DNA of 43,989 nucleotides from Pedobacter kyungheensis (GCF_000812965.1 NZ_JSYN01000039.1:1-43989), one strand, 5' to 3'; counted from the stretch's first letter, positions 32,930-42,258 are shown. The notes: generated by a model not told the origin, from the sequence alone. Numbers and translations: made by a program.

Positions 32930-33964
32930 ATGAAAAGAACAATCTTAGCCTTAGCCCTTGTGGCTACACTTGCCGCCTGCAAGAAAAATCCTGATGAAAC
33001 TCCAAATCCTTCCCCGGAAGAAAAATTATCACCTGATATTGCCTTTACGGTTAATGGAGCAACAAAAGACCCCCAGCTTTTATATCCCCCATCCGAGACA
33101 TTTAATTACTTGGGATTTGGCTATGATGTTACAGATAAATTTAATGACGAAACCTCTGTAAGGGCAAGCGTTGTTGACATTCCTGCTTATGATGTGAGCG
33201 CGAGTTACATGGTTAACATTGCAAGAGGAACTGAAGGCTCTTGGACAACTATTCAGGCTGAAAATGCAGCAGACCTATCAGCAAAATTTTCAAGATTATA
33301 CGAAGCGACTGATGGCCTGAAACTTTTTGGGAATACAATTGATAAATTTCCAGGCTCTGATATTACCGATAAAAAATATGTTTATGGATACTATTCTTAT
33401 TATATGATCTGGAAAAGATATAATTTTTGGGATGATCAAAAACGTGTTAATAATTTTTTAACAGCTGATTTTAAGCGGGACATTGCTTTATTAAGTGCTG
33501 AGCAACTTGTCGAGAAATATGGAACTCATGTTTTAAACGATATCAAAATAGGGTCTAAATTCGATGTACTTTATCAGGCAGAAGCACCTGATAATGGAAG
33601 GAGAGGGGCGATTATTATGGAAGGCTTACGTTATACCTTAAAAAGAACATTTGGCTTGCCCAGCGGTTATTTAGATGAACCTAAACTCCGCGATTTAAAT
33701 GATAATGCTTCGGCAAAAATCTATTATCTTTCAACAGGTGGGGATATTAATAAATTAAAGCCCGAAAACATAAATAACAGGGTGATTTTAAATCTGAATA
33801 ACTGGGTTGCATCAACTACTGAAGATAAGGCACGTTTTATAGGAGCTTCAGATGATGGCTTGGTTCCGATATACAACTTTATTAATGATTCGGTAAAAAA
33901 AGCTGAGGTAAAAGCCTACATCGAACAATATTTTGCTGCTAAAGCAGTGAAGTTGAAAAATTAA
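32930..33964 (+). CDS. MACPF-domain lipoprotein
   Basis: 344 aa with a type II signal peptide (LAALC-like LAAC, C17). The mature part shows the membrane attack complex/perforin signature: LGFGYDVT near residue 61 and YGTH at 197-200 followed by VLNDIKIGS. The second G of the usual GG hinge is S here. It is short, essentially one MACPF domain with a small tail. Bacterial MACPF lipoproteins include the Bacteroidales secreted antimicrobial proteins that kill related strains, and others of unknown role. No immunity gene is evident. It has its own strong terminator and looks more AT-rich by eye than its neighbours. Confidence 0.82.
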   Translation: MKRTILALALVATLAACKKNPDETPNPSPEEKLSPDIAFTVNGATKDPQLLYPPSETFNYLGFGYDVTDKFNDETSVRASVVDIPAYDVSASYMVNIARGTEGSWTTIQAENAADLSAKFSRLYEATDGLKLFGNTIDKFPGSDITDKKYVYGYYSYYMIWKRYNFWDDQKRVNNFLTADFKRDIALLSAEQLVEKYGTHVLNDIKIGSKFDVLYQAEAPDNGRRGAIIMEGLRYTLKRTFGLPSGYLDEPKLRDLNDNASAKIYYLSTGGDINKLKPENINNRVILNLNNWVASTTEDKARFIGASDDGLVPIYNFINDSVKKAEVKAYIEQYFAAKAVKLKN

Positions 33965-33965
33965 T

Positions 33966-34003
33966 AAACAAAGAAGGGCGATCAAAATCGCCCTTCTTTG
34001 TTT
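33966..34003 (+). terminator. Strong terminator after the MACPF gene
   Basis: A perfect 17-bp stem (33966-33982 with 33987-34003) around a 4-base loop, starting 2 bases after the stop codon. The right arm ends in ttctttgttt. Confidence 0.88.
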
Positions 34004-34153
34004 ATTAGCCTATAGGTTAGAAAAGTATTTTGGCAATTTGTCTTTCAAACGTTTTAATCAGTTTAAACAAATTAACCAATTAATCGATGGTAATTAACCC
34101 GAGCAACAAGCGTCGTTACTAACAATTCTACCATATCGCAATTCAGCAATTTA

Positions 34154-35104
34154 TTATATTTTCCCAAACCTGTAATACAAGCTTAAACCACCGTAATTTT
34201 GTGCTTTGGCTACGCTTTTAACCTCTTTGGTTTTTAAGATGATATTAAAATCGGCAGTAAACCTTTTCGAACTATAATTTACCCCAAACTGCTGTTCGAA
34301 AACAATGGGTTTAACCCCAAAAGTTAGCGGACTATCATTATTGAACAGACTGCCCTGAATGGTGGCATCGTAAGCTACAAAATTGAGCTGCGGTTTTATG
34401 TAAAAGAAAAATTCAGAGTTGTTTAAGCTTTTGGTTTTTGCATTACCAATTACCGCATTGTGGTAAGCGCTATTAAATAATTGATTGATTTTACCCGCCC
34501 TGAATAAAACTGACGCCCCCAAACCCGAAAAAGTAGTACCTAAATTGGCATAACCTTGTGCGCTGATATCCACAATCGGATCTTCTGGTCTGAAAAGCAA
34601 TTTGCTGTAGTTTGCAGCTAAATTTATGGCTACTTCATTCCTGATCTGGTAATCCCAGCCGGCTGGTGTGTAAAAACCGACTGTTTTATGCAAAAAACGC
34701 TGTGCTGTTTGTGCAAGCGAATTCGGACCCACTGTACCCAGTTCTACACTGGTTTTTAAAACACTCTCGTTTTTGTAAAATACCGAGTAAGCAGCGCCTG
34801 CATATAAATAACCGGCAAATGGTCGGTCCTGATCTTCTTTATTCGGCACCTGACCCCAGTAAGGTGTGTACATCTTTTGGCCGGCAGAAATTTCGTAGGT
34901 TTTCTTTTCGATCTTATCGGCTAATTTTTCGGTATTTATTGCCCTGCGGAAATAAATAAATAATCCATTGGTATAATAACGGTCGTTTAAAGTGGCCAGA
35001 TAGGCATCGTTTTCGGTTTTAAAACCAAATTCGTTTTTGAAAGATTGTGCAAAACCGGTTGAAACAACCAAACAAAAAACGATAGCAGATAAAAGTGATT
35101 TCAT
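34154..35104 (-). CDS. LpxR-family lipid A deacylase
   Basis: Outer-membrane enzyme (316 aa) of the DUF2219/LpxR family, which removes the 3'-acyloxyacyl group from lipid A. Signal peptide at 1-20 (STGFAQ). Family residues are present: E31-N32-D33, T45 in DRYYTNG, DRPFAGYLY at 93-101, and GPNSLAQTAQRFLHK with the likely catalytic H139, then GWDYQIRNE. The C-terminus GGLSLYYRFGKI fits a 12-strand barrel. It starts within the T run of the upstream lon terminator. Activity on this organism's own lipid A is inferred. Confidence 0.85.
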   Translation of the reverse strand: MKSLLSAIVFCLVVSTGFAQSFKNEFGFKTENDAYLATLNDRYYTNGLFIYFRRAINTEKLADKIEKKTYEISAGQKMYTPYWGQVPNKEDQDRPFAGYLYAGAAYSVFYKNESVLKTSVELGTVGPNSLAQTAQRFLHKTVGFYTPAGWDYQIRNEVAINLAANYSKLLFRPEDPIVDISAQGYANLGTTFSGLGASVLFRAGKINQLFNSAYHNAVIGNAKTKSLNNSEFFFYIKPQLNFVAYDATIQGSLFNNDSPLTFGVKPIVFEQQFGVNYSSKRFTADFNIILKTKEVKSVAKAQNYGGLSLYYRFGKI

Positions 35105-35131
35105 AAAAAAGTCCCGATAATTACCGGGACT
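35105..35131 (-). terminator. Terminator after lon, abutting the LpxR-like gene
   Basis: Stem agtcccg (35110-35116) with cgggact (35125-35131); inner gtaa/ttac pairing is partial. The A run 35105-35110 is the T tract on the minus strand and directly precedes the ATG of the next gene. Confidence 0.65.
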
Positions 35132-35187
35132 ATAAAAGTATTTATTGTAATTGGATTTTTAATCGTTCTCTGTCAAAAGATTAAAAA

Positions 35188-37659
35188 TTAGTTGACAATC
35201 GAAGCAACTTTTACGCTTAAATCCAATGGCTTTTTTACTTTGTTTTTAGTAAGTGCCAATTCAATTACTTCGCTCATTTCGCTTACGTAATGGAATTTCA
35301 GATCCTTGATATAACTTTCCTTAATCTCTAAAATGTCTTTGCGATTGCTTTTGCAAAGGATAATTTCTTTGATGTTGGCCCTTTTGGCAGCGAGGATTTT
35401 TTCTTTAATGCCACCTACAGGAAGCACTTTCCCCCGTAGTGTAATTTCTCCTGTCATGGCCAGGTGTTGTTTTACTTTACGTTGGGTAAAGGCCGATGTT
35501 AAGGCGGTAAGCATGGTAACACCTGCTGAAGGACCGTCTTTTGGCGTAGCGCCTGCAGGAACGTGTACGTGTACATCCCAGTTATCAAACAAGCTATAAT
35601 CGATACCAAACTCGGCAGCATGTGCGCGTAAATAAGCTAGCGCAATTACAGCCGATTCTTTCATTACATCGCCCAGGTTACCGGTTAGGGTTAATTTGCC
35701 TTTTCCAGGACTTAAGCTCGATTCAATAAATAAAATATCACCGCCAACACTTGTCCAGGCCAGGCCGGTAACCACACCAGCTACCTCATTGCCTTCGTAT
35801 AAATCCTTATCGTAAATGGGCGCACCTAAAATACGCTCTATGTCTTCCGGATTTAAGTTCGCGTCGTAAGTTTCTTCCATGGCAATTTTTGTGGCCACGC
35901 CACGAACAATCGAACCTATTTTTTTCTCTAAACCACGCACACCCGATTCCCTGGTATAATCTTCAATAACCTTCTCAATTAACGCTGGTTTCAGGTTAAT
36001 ATCCTTGGTTTGCAAGCCATGGTTTTCTTTTTGTTTAGGCAAGAGGTATTTTTTAGCGATTTCAATTTTCTCTTCAATAGTATATCCGTTTACTTCGATA
36101 ATCTCCATACGATCTAACAAAGCAGGTTGTATGGTGCTTAAAGAGTTGGCGGTAGCAATGAACAGAATGTTCGATAAATCGTAATCCATTTCTACATAAT
36201 GATCGTAGAAAGCATTGTTTTGCTCAGGGTCTAAAACCTCAAGCAAAGCTGATGACGGATCGCCGCGGTGATCGGTGCCAACTTTATCAATCTCATCCAG
36301 TACGAAAACAGGATTATCGGCACCCGCTTTTTTGATCGAAGAAATAATACGGCCCGGCATAGCGCCAATATAGGTTTTACGGTGACCACGAATTTCTGCT
36401 TCATCGCGGATACCACCCAAAGCCATGCGTACGTATTTACGACCTAAAGCTTTTGCAATTGATTTACCCAATGAGGTTTTACCAACTCCCGGAGGGCCAA
36501 CCAAACATAAAATAGGGGCTTTCATGTTCTGTTTTAGTTTCAGTACGGCCAAGTATTCGATAATACGCTGTTTTACTTTTTCTAAACCAAAGTGATCTTT
36601 ATCCAGGATGCGCTGTGCTCTTTTCAGATCAAAATTATCTTTGGTAAACTCGCTCCACGGTAAATCTAAAAGGAGTTCTAAATAATTTAACTGTACCGAA
36701 TAATCGGGAGCTGCTGGGTTCATTCTACCCAGTTTGTCTAATTCTTTATCGAAGTGTGCAGCAACGGCTTTGGTCCATTTTTTCTTCTTGGCCCTTTCCT
36801 GTAAAGCATCAAATTCCAAATCGGCAGAGTTGCCACCCAATTCTTCCTGAATGGTTTTTAACTGTTGATTTAAGAAATAATCGCGTTGTTGCTTATCTAA
36901 ATCGGTACGTACTTTAGATTGGATCTGGTTTCTCAGTTCCAGCATCTGCAGTTCGACCATTAAAAGCTCCATCACTTTTTGTGCTCTTTCCTGCAGTTTA
37001 TCCATTTCCAGGATTTTCTGCTTATCGGCCATTTCGGCATTCATGTTCGATGAAATGAAATTGATCAAAAATGAATTGCTCTCGATGTTTTTAAGCGCAA
37101 TACTGGCTTCACTCGGAATATTTGGTGAAAGCTGGATAATCTGAGCCGACATTTCGCGTATAGATGCGATGAGGGTTTTAAACTCTTTGTCGGCTTTATG
37201 TTTCTGCTCTTCGAATTTTTTAACAACAGCTTTAATATAAGGTTCGTTCTGAACCTCTTCAATTAAGCTGAAACGCTGCTTACCCTGTATAATTACGGTG
37301 GTATTACCATCTGGCATTTGCAGCAATTTAATGATGTTTGCTACAGTACCAACGGTGTTTAGCTGCTCAAAAGTCGGGTCTTCAATCGACACATCTTTTT
37401 GAGAAACTACCCCAATAATTTTATTTCCCTTGTAAGCTTCTTTAATTAATTTAATCGATTTATCCCTTCCAACTGTAATCGGAATTACAACTCCCGGAAA
37501 TAAAACGGTGTTTCGCAAAGGCAATATGGCCAATGTTTCGGGTGTTTCCTCATTGTTCATTTCGTCCTCGTCTTGTTGAGACATGAGGGGAAAAAACTCT
37601 GTATCTTCATTGATTATTGGCATAGCTGTATGGAAATCAAATATATCTTGTTTACTCAT
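35188..37659 (-). CDS. lon: ATP-dependent protease Lon
   Basis: Cytoplasmic AAA+ protease degrading damaged and regulatory proteins. 823 aa from the ATG at 37659; a TTG eight codons earlier is unlikely. N-terminal substrate domain (LPLRNTVLFPGVV), Walker A GPPGVGKT at 388-395, Walker B VFVLDEIDKVG, catalytic Ser about 711 in DGPSAG and Lys in GGIKEK about 752-754. Intact. Divergent from a TPR gene with 315 bases between starts; no heat-shock CIRCE element was seen there, only a near-match -7 (TTACTTTG). Confidence 0.95.
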   Translation of the reverse strand: MSKQDIFDFHTAMPIINEDTEFFPLMSQQDEDEMNNEETPETLAILPLRNTVLFPGVVIPITVGRDKSIKLIKEAYKGNKIIGVVSQKDVSIEDPTFEQLNTVGTVANIIKLLQMPDGNTTVIIQGKQRFSLIEEVQNEPYIKAVVKKFEEQKHKADKEFKTLIASIREMSAQIIQLSPNIPSEASIALKNIESNSFLINFISSNMNAEMADKQKILEMDKLQERAQKVMELLMVELQMLELRNQIQSKVRTDLDKQQRDYFLNQQLKTIQEELGGNSADLEFDALQERAKKKKWTKAVAAHFDKELDKLGRMNPAAPDYSVQLNYLELLLDLPWSEFTKDNFDLKRAQRILDKDHFGLEKVKQRIIEYLAVLKLKQNMKAPILCLVGPPGVGKTSLGKSIAKALGRKYVRMALGGIRDEAEIRGHRKTYIGAMPGRIISSIKKAGADNPVFVLDEIDKVGTDHRGDPSSALLEVLDPEQNNAFYDHYVEMDYDLSNILFIATANSLSTIQPALLDRMEIIEVNGYTIEEKIEIAKKYLLPKQKENHGLQTKDINLKPALIEKVIEDYTRESGVRGLEKKIGSIVRGVATKIAMEETYDANLNPEDIERILGAPIYDKDLYEGNEVAGVVTGLAWTSVGGDILFIESSLSPGKGKLTLTGNLGDVMKESAVIALAYLRAHAAEFGIDYSLFDNWDVHVHVPAGATPKDGPSAGVTMLTALTSAFTQRKVKQHLAMTGEITLRGKVLPVGGIKEKILAAKRANIKEIILCKSNRKDILEIKESYIKDLKFHYVSEMSEVIELALTKNKVKKPLDLSVKVASIVN

Positions 37660-37974
37660 TATCACATTTTCCGCTAACGACAAACTGGCAGTTTAATCGT
37701 ATTCACTTTGTTTAATTTTTATATTAAGTTAACAATTTCAACTCTTGTGCCAAAGTAAAAATTATATTAATGTTATGTTAAAAAGGCAGAGCAATTTAAA
37801 TATTTCCGCCAATATCATATAATGTATTTTTTTGCGTTTAAGCTAATGTTTGGGAACTTTGTGCGCGAACAAAAGAAATTAAAACTTTTAAATTATCAGA
37901 ATAGGATTATATTGCAAAAAATTTCTCCTATATATTGTATTAGGCGTCATCATTGTTAAACTTATTAATCATAC

Positions 37975-38595
37975 ATGGACTATTTTAAACAGGCGATTTT
38001 AGCACTTATTATTTTTTCATCAACAGGCAGTTTTGCACAGGGTAACTACGAAAGAAGCATGCAGGCAATGATGAAAGGTGATTATAAAACAGCCGCTGCA
38101 CAATTGGAAAAAGCCAGTGCCAAGACTCCTGATAATGCTAATGTATTACAGATGCTTGGTTATTCGTATTTCCAGAACCGGGAGTATGAAAAGTGTATAG
38201 ATACTTATAGCCGCTTACTGGTGGTAAAACCCAATGAAGTTTCGGCTTTTTATTATCGTGGGATAGCCCGGTTAAAAATTGCCAACGATCCAAAAGAATC
38301 GTTAAGCACCATGCGCGATAATTTTTATCAGGCATCGCTCAAAGATTTTACAAAAGCAATCGAAATTAACGGGGAAGAAGATACCCAAATGTTTCAGAAC
38401 CGGGGTTTAGCCTATAAAGATTATGCGATCTTTAAATCGTTTAAAGCCAAGAAAAAAGATGAAAAAGCAGCTTGTATTGCGCTTTTTAATAACTCTATTG
38501 CCGATTTTCAGAAGGTGTTGACTTTACAACCACTTAGAAAAGATATTATTGACTGGGTAACTTATGATAAGGCGCAGATTGCAACCTTGAAATAA
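37975..38595 (+). CDS. Secreted TPR protein
   Basis: 206 aa. Signal peptide at about 1-22 (STGSFAQ). Three to four TPR units from residue 25 (YERSMQAMMKGDYKTAAAQL; VLQMLGYSYFQNREYEKCID; FQNRGLAYKDYA). Periplasmic protein-interaction role; no specific function. Convergent with a small lipoprotein, sharing a terminator. Confidence 0.8.
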   Translation: MDYFKQAILALIIFSSTGSFAQGNYERSMQAMMKGDYKTAAAQLEKASAKTPDNANVLQMLGYSYFQNREYEKCIDTYSRLLVVKPNEVSAFYYRGIARLKIANDPKESLSTMRDNFYQASLKDFTKAIEINGEEDTQMFQNRGLAYKDYAIFKSFKAKKKDEKAACIALFNNSIADFQKVLTLQPLRKDIIDWVTYDKAQIATLK

Positions 38596-38613
38596 AAAGA
38601 CCTTCTAAACGTA

Positions 38614-38650
38614 AAAAGGAGCCTCGGTTGAATTCAAGGCTCCTTTTTTT
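38614..38650. terminator. Bidirectional terminator
   Basis: 11-bp stem (aaaaggagcct at 38614-38624, aggctcctttt at 38637-38647), with a further ttgaattcaa palindrome in the loop, A run before and T run after. Serves the convergent TPR and lipoprotein genes. Confidence 0.85.
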
Positions 38651-39179
38651 ATTTCAATTTTCCAACTATCAGGTATTTTTTCAGGTTTAACAGCCTGATT
38701 TTTTGTTGTTTTTTAATCTGGTACAAACTATCTGGGTAGTAGGTAAGTGTATCCTGTGTTTGGAATAAGATATTTTTATTATCGATGATAATTTCAACCT
38801 TATTAATTTGTGCATCGCTTTTTTCAACCACAACCTTTTTAACCGGAATCTTTTTATTGTCTGAAGTGTAAACATCAGCACCATTTTCCTGGTTAATTTT
38901 AAAACTTCCCCGCCATGAGGTTTTATTGATGTCGGCATTAACAAAGATTGCCAGCTCTTTCTCCCAGTCAGCAATGCGGCTTGCTTTATGCTCTGCTTCG
39001 CCATTCACACTTACTGTTTTTTGTACAGTAGGATTGAGTTTTTGCATCCGGCTTATTTCTTTTCCAAAATAGCCTTTAATATCAAAATATAAAAAACCGG
39101 TATTTGCTTCGGCAGCTTTCCGTTGGTTACAGGAAAGCAATGCCAGGGCAAATACCGCGATATAAAGTTTTTTAGTCAT
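38649..39179 (-). CDS. Small lipoprotein, unknown function
   Basis: 176 aa with lipobox LLSC (C17). The mature part has a long helix-like start (FGKEISRMQKLN) and a strand-rich second half (KKVVVEKSDAQINKVEIIID), without a family I can name. Its start overlaps the last base of gpmI, so it is co-translated with that glycolytic gene. Confidence 0.7.
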   Translation of the reverse strand: MTKKLYIAVFALALLSCNQRKAAEANTGFLYFDIKGYFGKEISRMQKLNPTVQKTVSVNGEAEHKASRIADWEKELAIFVNADINKTSWRGSFKINQENGADVYTSDNKKIPVKKVVVEKSDAQINKVEIIIDNKNILFQTQDTLTYYPDSLYQIKKQQKIRLLNLKKYLIVGKLK

Positions 39180-40699
39180 TATACTAAAACGTTTCCAGTC
39201 ATTTCTGCCGGAATATCAACACCTAAAATCCTTAAAATGGTAGGGGCAATGTCGCCTAATTTACCATCGGCAATGGCTTTGTAATCTTTATCAATTAAGA
39301 TACAAGGTACCAGGTTGGTGGTATGGGCAGTGTTCACAGAGCCATCGCCATTAATCATATATTCAGAGTTGCCATGATCTGCCAGGAGGATAAAAGAATA
39401 TCCGTTTGCCAATCCGGTTTTTACTACAGTTTCTGCACATTTATCGGCAGTTTCTACTGCTTTTACTACGGCTTCGAAAACACCGGTATGGCCCACCATA
39501 TCAGGATTTGCAAAATTTAAACAAATAAAATCAGCCCAGCCGGTTTCCATTTCTTTGGTAATGGCCTCGGTAATGCCTGCGGCGCTCATTTCTGGTTGCA
39601 AGTCGTAGGTAGCCACTTTTGGCGAAGGGATTAAAATGCGTTTTTCGTTTGCAAATTCAGCTTCTCTGCCGCCTGAGAAAAAGAAAGTAACGTGTGGATA
39701 CTTTTCAGTTTCGGCAATACGGATCTGGTTTTTATTGTTATCGGCCAAAACTTCACCAATGGTTTTGGTCAGGTCATCTTTAGTGAAAATTACATTTACC
39801 TTTTCAAAACTTTCATCGTAGGTAGTCATGGTTACATAATACAATGGCAGTTTGTGCATTTGCTGCTCAGGGAAATCTTTTTGTGTCAGGGCGGTAGTAA
39901 TTTCGCGACCCCTATCTGTACGGAAGTTGAAACAGATTACCACATCATCAGGCTGGATCGTTGCTACCGGAGCGCCGTTATCCTGCGTAAGTACCACTGG
40001 TTTTAAAAACTCGTCGGTAATGTTTTCTTCGTACGATTTTCTGATGGCAGCCAAAGCATCCTGTGTTTTTTCTCCAACACCATTAACCATTACATCGTAA
40101 GCCTGTTTAACACGCTCCCAACGGTTATCGCGGTCCATTGCATAATAACGGCCAATTAAAGAGGCTAGTTTGGTATCTGTATTTTTAATATGGTTTTGTA
40201 AATCGGTAATAAAACCCAGGCCGGAGTTCGGATCAGTATCGCGACCATCTAAGAAAGCGTGAACATAATTTTTTACGTTCGATTCGTTTGCTGCATCGCA
40301 AAGGGCTTTTAAATGCTCGATATGGGCATGCACACCGCCATTAGATACCAAACCAATAAAATGAACTGCTTTGTTATTCTTTTTGGCATAATCAAAAGCA
40401 TTTACCAATACCTGGCTATTGTGTAATTCGCGGTCGGCAATGGCTTTGTTTATTCTGCCCAGTTCCTGGTAAACTACACGGCCGGCACCTAAATTCATGT
40501 GGCCAACTTCCGAATTTCCCATTTGTCCGGCTGGTAAACCTACCGCCTCACCAGATGCTTCAAGCTTTGAGTTCGGATAATTTTGTAATAACGAATCGAA
40601 AAAAGGAGTATTAGCAGCATAGGCTGCATCAGATTTATCTTGTTTTCCGTAGCCCCAACCATCCAGAATTATAAGTGCGAGTTTTTTGTTATTTACCAT
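39179..40699 (-). CDS. gpmI: 2,3-bisphosphoglycerate-independent phosphoglycerate mutase
   Basis: Manganese-dependent glycolytic enzyme interconverting 3- and 2-phosphoglycerate. 506 aa, normal length. D13 in ILDGWGYG and the phospho-serine nucleophile S63 in GNSEVGHMNLGAG are visible, with HAFLDGRDTDP, NFRTDRGREIT, and the metal site ADHGNSEYM. A complete promoter lies upstream, and a lipoprotein gene overlaps its stop. Confidence 0.96.
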   Translation of the reverse strand: MVNNKKLALIILDGWGYGKQDKSDAAYAANTPFFDSLLQNYPNSKLEASGEAVGLPAGQMGNSEVGHMNLGAGRVVYQELGRINKAIADRELHNSQVLVNAFDYAKKNNKAVHFIGLVSNGGVHAHIEHLKALCDAANESNVKNYVHAFLDGRDTDPNSGLGFITDLQNHIKNTDTKLASLIGRYYAMDRDNRWERVKQAYDVMVNGVGEKTQDALAAIRKSYEENITDEFLKPVVLTQDNGAPVATIQPDDVVICFNFRTDRGREITTALTQKDFPEQQMHKLPLYYVTMTTYDESFEKVNVIFTKDDLTKTIGEVLADNNKNQIRIAETEKYPHVTFFFSGGREAEFANEKRILIPSPKVATYDLQPEMSAAGITEAITKEMETGWADFICLNFANPDMVGHTGVFEAVVKAVETADKCAETVVKTGLANGYSFILLADHGNSEYMINGDGSVNTAHTTNLVPCILIDKDYKAIADGKLGDIAPTILRILGVDIPAEMTGNVLV

Positions 40700-40772
40700 C
40701 TTGATTTAAAAATTATTGACCAGCAATAAAACATTTCTATTTTAAAACTGTTCTATTGCTTTGTTTATAGGA

Positions 40773-40802
40773 CAAATATAACTTTATTGGATGTTATACA
40801 AA
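40773..40802 (-). promoter_or_regulatory. Complete promoter of gpmI
   Basis: Minus strand: TTTG (40799-40802) then an 18-base spacer then TATATTTG (40773-40780). Both match the Bacteroidetes -33/-7 consensus. Leader about 65-70 bases to the ATG at 40699. Confidence 0.7.
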
Positions 40803-40852
40803 TTAAGAAATCCTTTTTTTGATATGCTAATGGCATAATTTTAGCTGTAGGC

Positions 40853-40871
40853 TTCTGTATAAAATACAGAA
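40853..40871. repeat. Inverted repeat just before the DUF4783 start
   Basis: ttctgtat, 3 bases, atacagaa: a perfect 8-bp inverted repeat ending at the base before the ATG. It could be an operator or an mRNA hairpin over the start site. Confidence 0.5.
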
Positions 40872-41270
40872 ATGATCCGGAGCTTATTTTTATTAATCTT
40901 TAGTTTATCATCATTATGTCGTCCTACAGCCATTCAGGCTGATATTATTGATGATTTGTCGTCGTATTTTAAGGCTGGCAATGCCAAAGAAATTGCCAAA
41001 AATTTCGCCTCTACCATCGAATTAATTATTGTTGATGAAGAAGATGTATACTCAAAAGCACAGGGTGAACAGATTTTAAGAGATTTTTTTGTCAAGCATC
41101 CACCTACCAAAACAAGTATTTTTCATAAAATTAATACCAATCCCAATTACCGTTTTGGGGTGGTTATTTTAAATACAGCCAAAGAAACTTTCAGGGTTTC
41201 TATTACCATGAAGAAATTCAATACCAGTTTCTCGATAACCGAGTTGAGGATTGAACCTGCGAAAGACTAG
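40872..41270 (+). CDS. DUF4783 secreted protein
   Basis: 132 aa. Signal-like N-terminus (about 1-23). The mature part, IDDLSSYFKAGNAKEIAKNF then TIELIIVDEEDVYSKAQG, is the NTF2-like DUF4783 domain found almost only in Bacteroidetes. Function unknown. It precedes nadC by 96 bases in the same direction; nadC has its own promoter. Confidence 0.85.
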   Translation: MIRSLFLLIFSLSSLCRPTAIQADIIDDLSSYFKAGNAKEIAKNFASTIELIIVDEEDVYSKAQGEQILRDFFVKHPPTKTSIFHKINTNPNYRFGVVILNTAKETFRVSITMKKFNTSFSITELRIEPAKD

Positions 41271-41317
41271 AAACCAGTTACCTAAGGCTTCGGAATATCT
41301 TTATATCCATCAGTAAA

Positions 41318-41347
41318 TTGTCTGCTAACAAATAATTCTTATTTTTG
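41318..41347 (+). promoter_or_regulatory. Complete promoter of nadC
   Basis: TTG (41318-41320), 19-base spacer, TATTTTTG (41340-41347): both parts and spacing match the phylum consensus. The start codon is 19 bases after the -7, so the leader should be about 13-15 bases. Confidence 0.65.
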
Positions 41348-41366
41348 CGACATTAAAATCTACATT

Positions 41367-42209
41367 TTGGATACTCAACTTATACATCAATTCATAAAAA
41401 ATGCCCTTACTGAAGATGTTGGCGATGGCGACCATACTTCGTTATCAACCATTCCTTCGGGCACACAGGGAAAAGCAAAACTGATTATTAAAGAAGATGG
41501 TATACTCGCGGGGGTAGAACTTGCTGTTGCTATTTTTAAAGAAGTAGATGCTGAATTAAAAGTTGAAGTGCTGTTGCACGACGGTGACGCAGTGAAAGTT
41601 GGCGATATTGCCCTTACCGTTGCCGGAAGTACACACGCCATCCTGATTGCTGAACGGCTGGTCTTAAACTGTATGCAACGCATGAGCGGCATTGCCACTA
41701 AAACCCACCACATTGTTGCTTTACTGAAGGCTACTAAAACCAAAATTTTAGATACCCGAAAAACCACACCTGGCCTGCGTTATTTAGAAAAATGGGCAGT
41801 GCGGATAGGTGGAGGTGTTAATCACCGCATTGGTCTTTATGATATGATTTTGATTAAAGATAACCATGTTGATTACGCTGGTGGGATTTCGAATGCGATT
41901 AAGGCCGCTCAACAATATCTTGCCGATCAAAATAAAAAACTTCAGATAGAAATTGAAGTAAGAAATTTAGATGAGTTGAAACAGGTTTTAGCCATTGGTG
42001 GTGTAGACCGTATTATGCTCGATAATTTTAGCTTTGAGAACCTTAAGGCAGCAGTAGCATTAATTGATGGTAAATTCACTACTGAAGCATCAGGTGGTAT
42101 TACCGAAGAGAATGTAGCCGAATATGCGGCATGCGGAGTAGATTTTATTTCAATGGGCGCGCTTACACATTCGGTAAAGAGCCTGGATATGAGTTTAAAA
42201 GCGTACTAA
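41367..42209 (+). CDS. nadC: Quinolinate phosphoribosyltransferase (NadC)
   Basis: Makes nicotinate mononucleotide from quinolinate and PRPP in NAD synthesis. 280 aa. R131-K132-T-T-P-G-L-R (substrate binding), H153-R154 in GGVNHRIGL, and EASGGITEENV (phosphate binding) are clear. The start is a TTG; no ATG or GTG lies upstream in frame after the promoter, and the first internal Met is near residue 103. MDTQLIHQFI fits the usual NadC N-terminus. Followed by plsY 49 bases downstream. Confidence 0.94.
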   Translation: MDTQLIHQFIKNALTEDVGDGDHTSLSTIPSGTQGKAKLIIKEDGILAGVELAVAIFKEVDAELKVEVLLHDGDAVKVGDIALTVAGSTHAILIAERLVLNCMQRMSGIATKTHHIVALLKATKTKILDTRKTTPGLRYLEKWAVRIGGGVNHRIGLYDMILIKDNHVDYAGGISNAIKAAQQYLADQNKKLQIEIEVRNLDELKQVLAIGGVDRIMLDNFSFENLKAAVALIDGKFTTEASGGITEENVAEYAACGVDFISMGALTHSVKSLDMSLKAY

Positions 42210-42258
42210 AGTGATTTGCGCTAAAATTAAAAGCTTATTTTTTGTATCATTGTAGGCT

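Noticed and set aside
37684..37974. CIRCE or other heat-shock operator before lon
   Set aside because: No TTAGCACTC-type inverted repeat was found in this gap.
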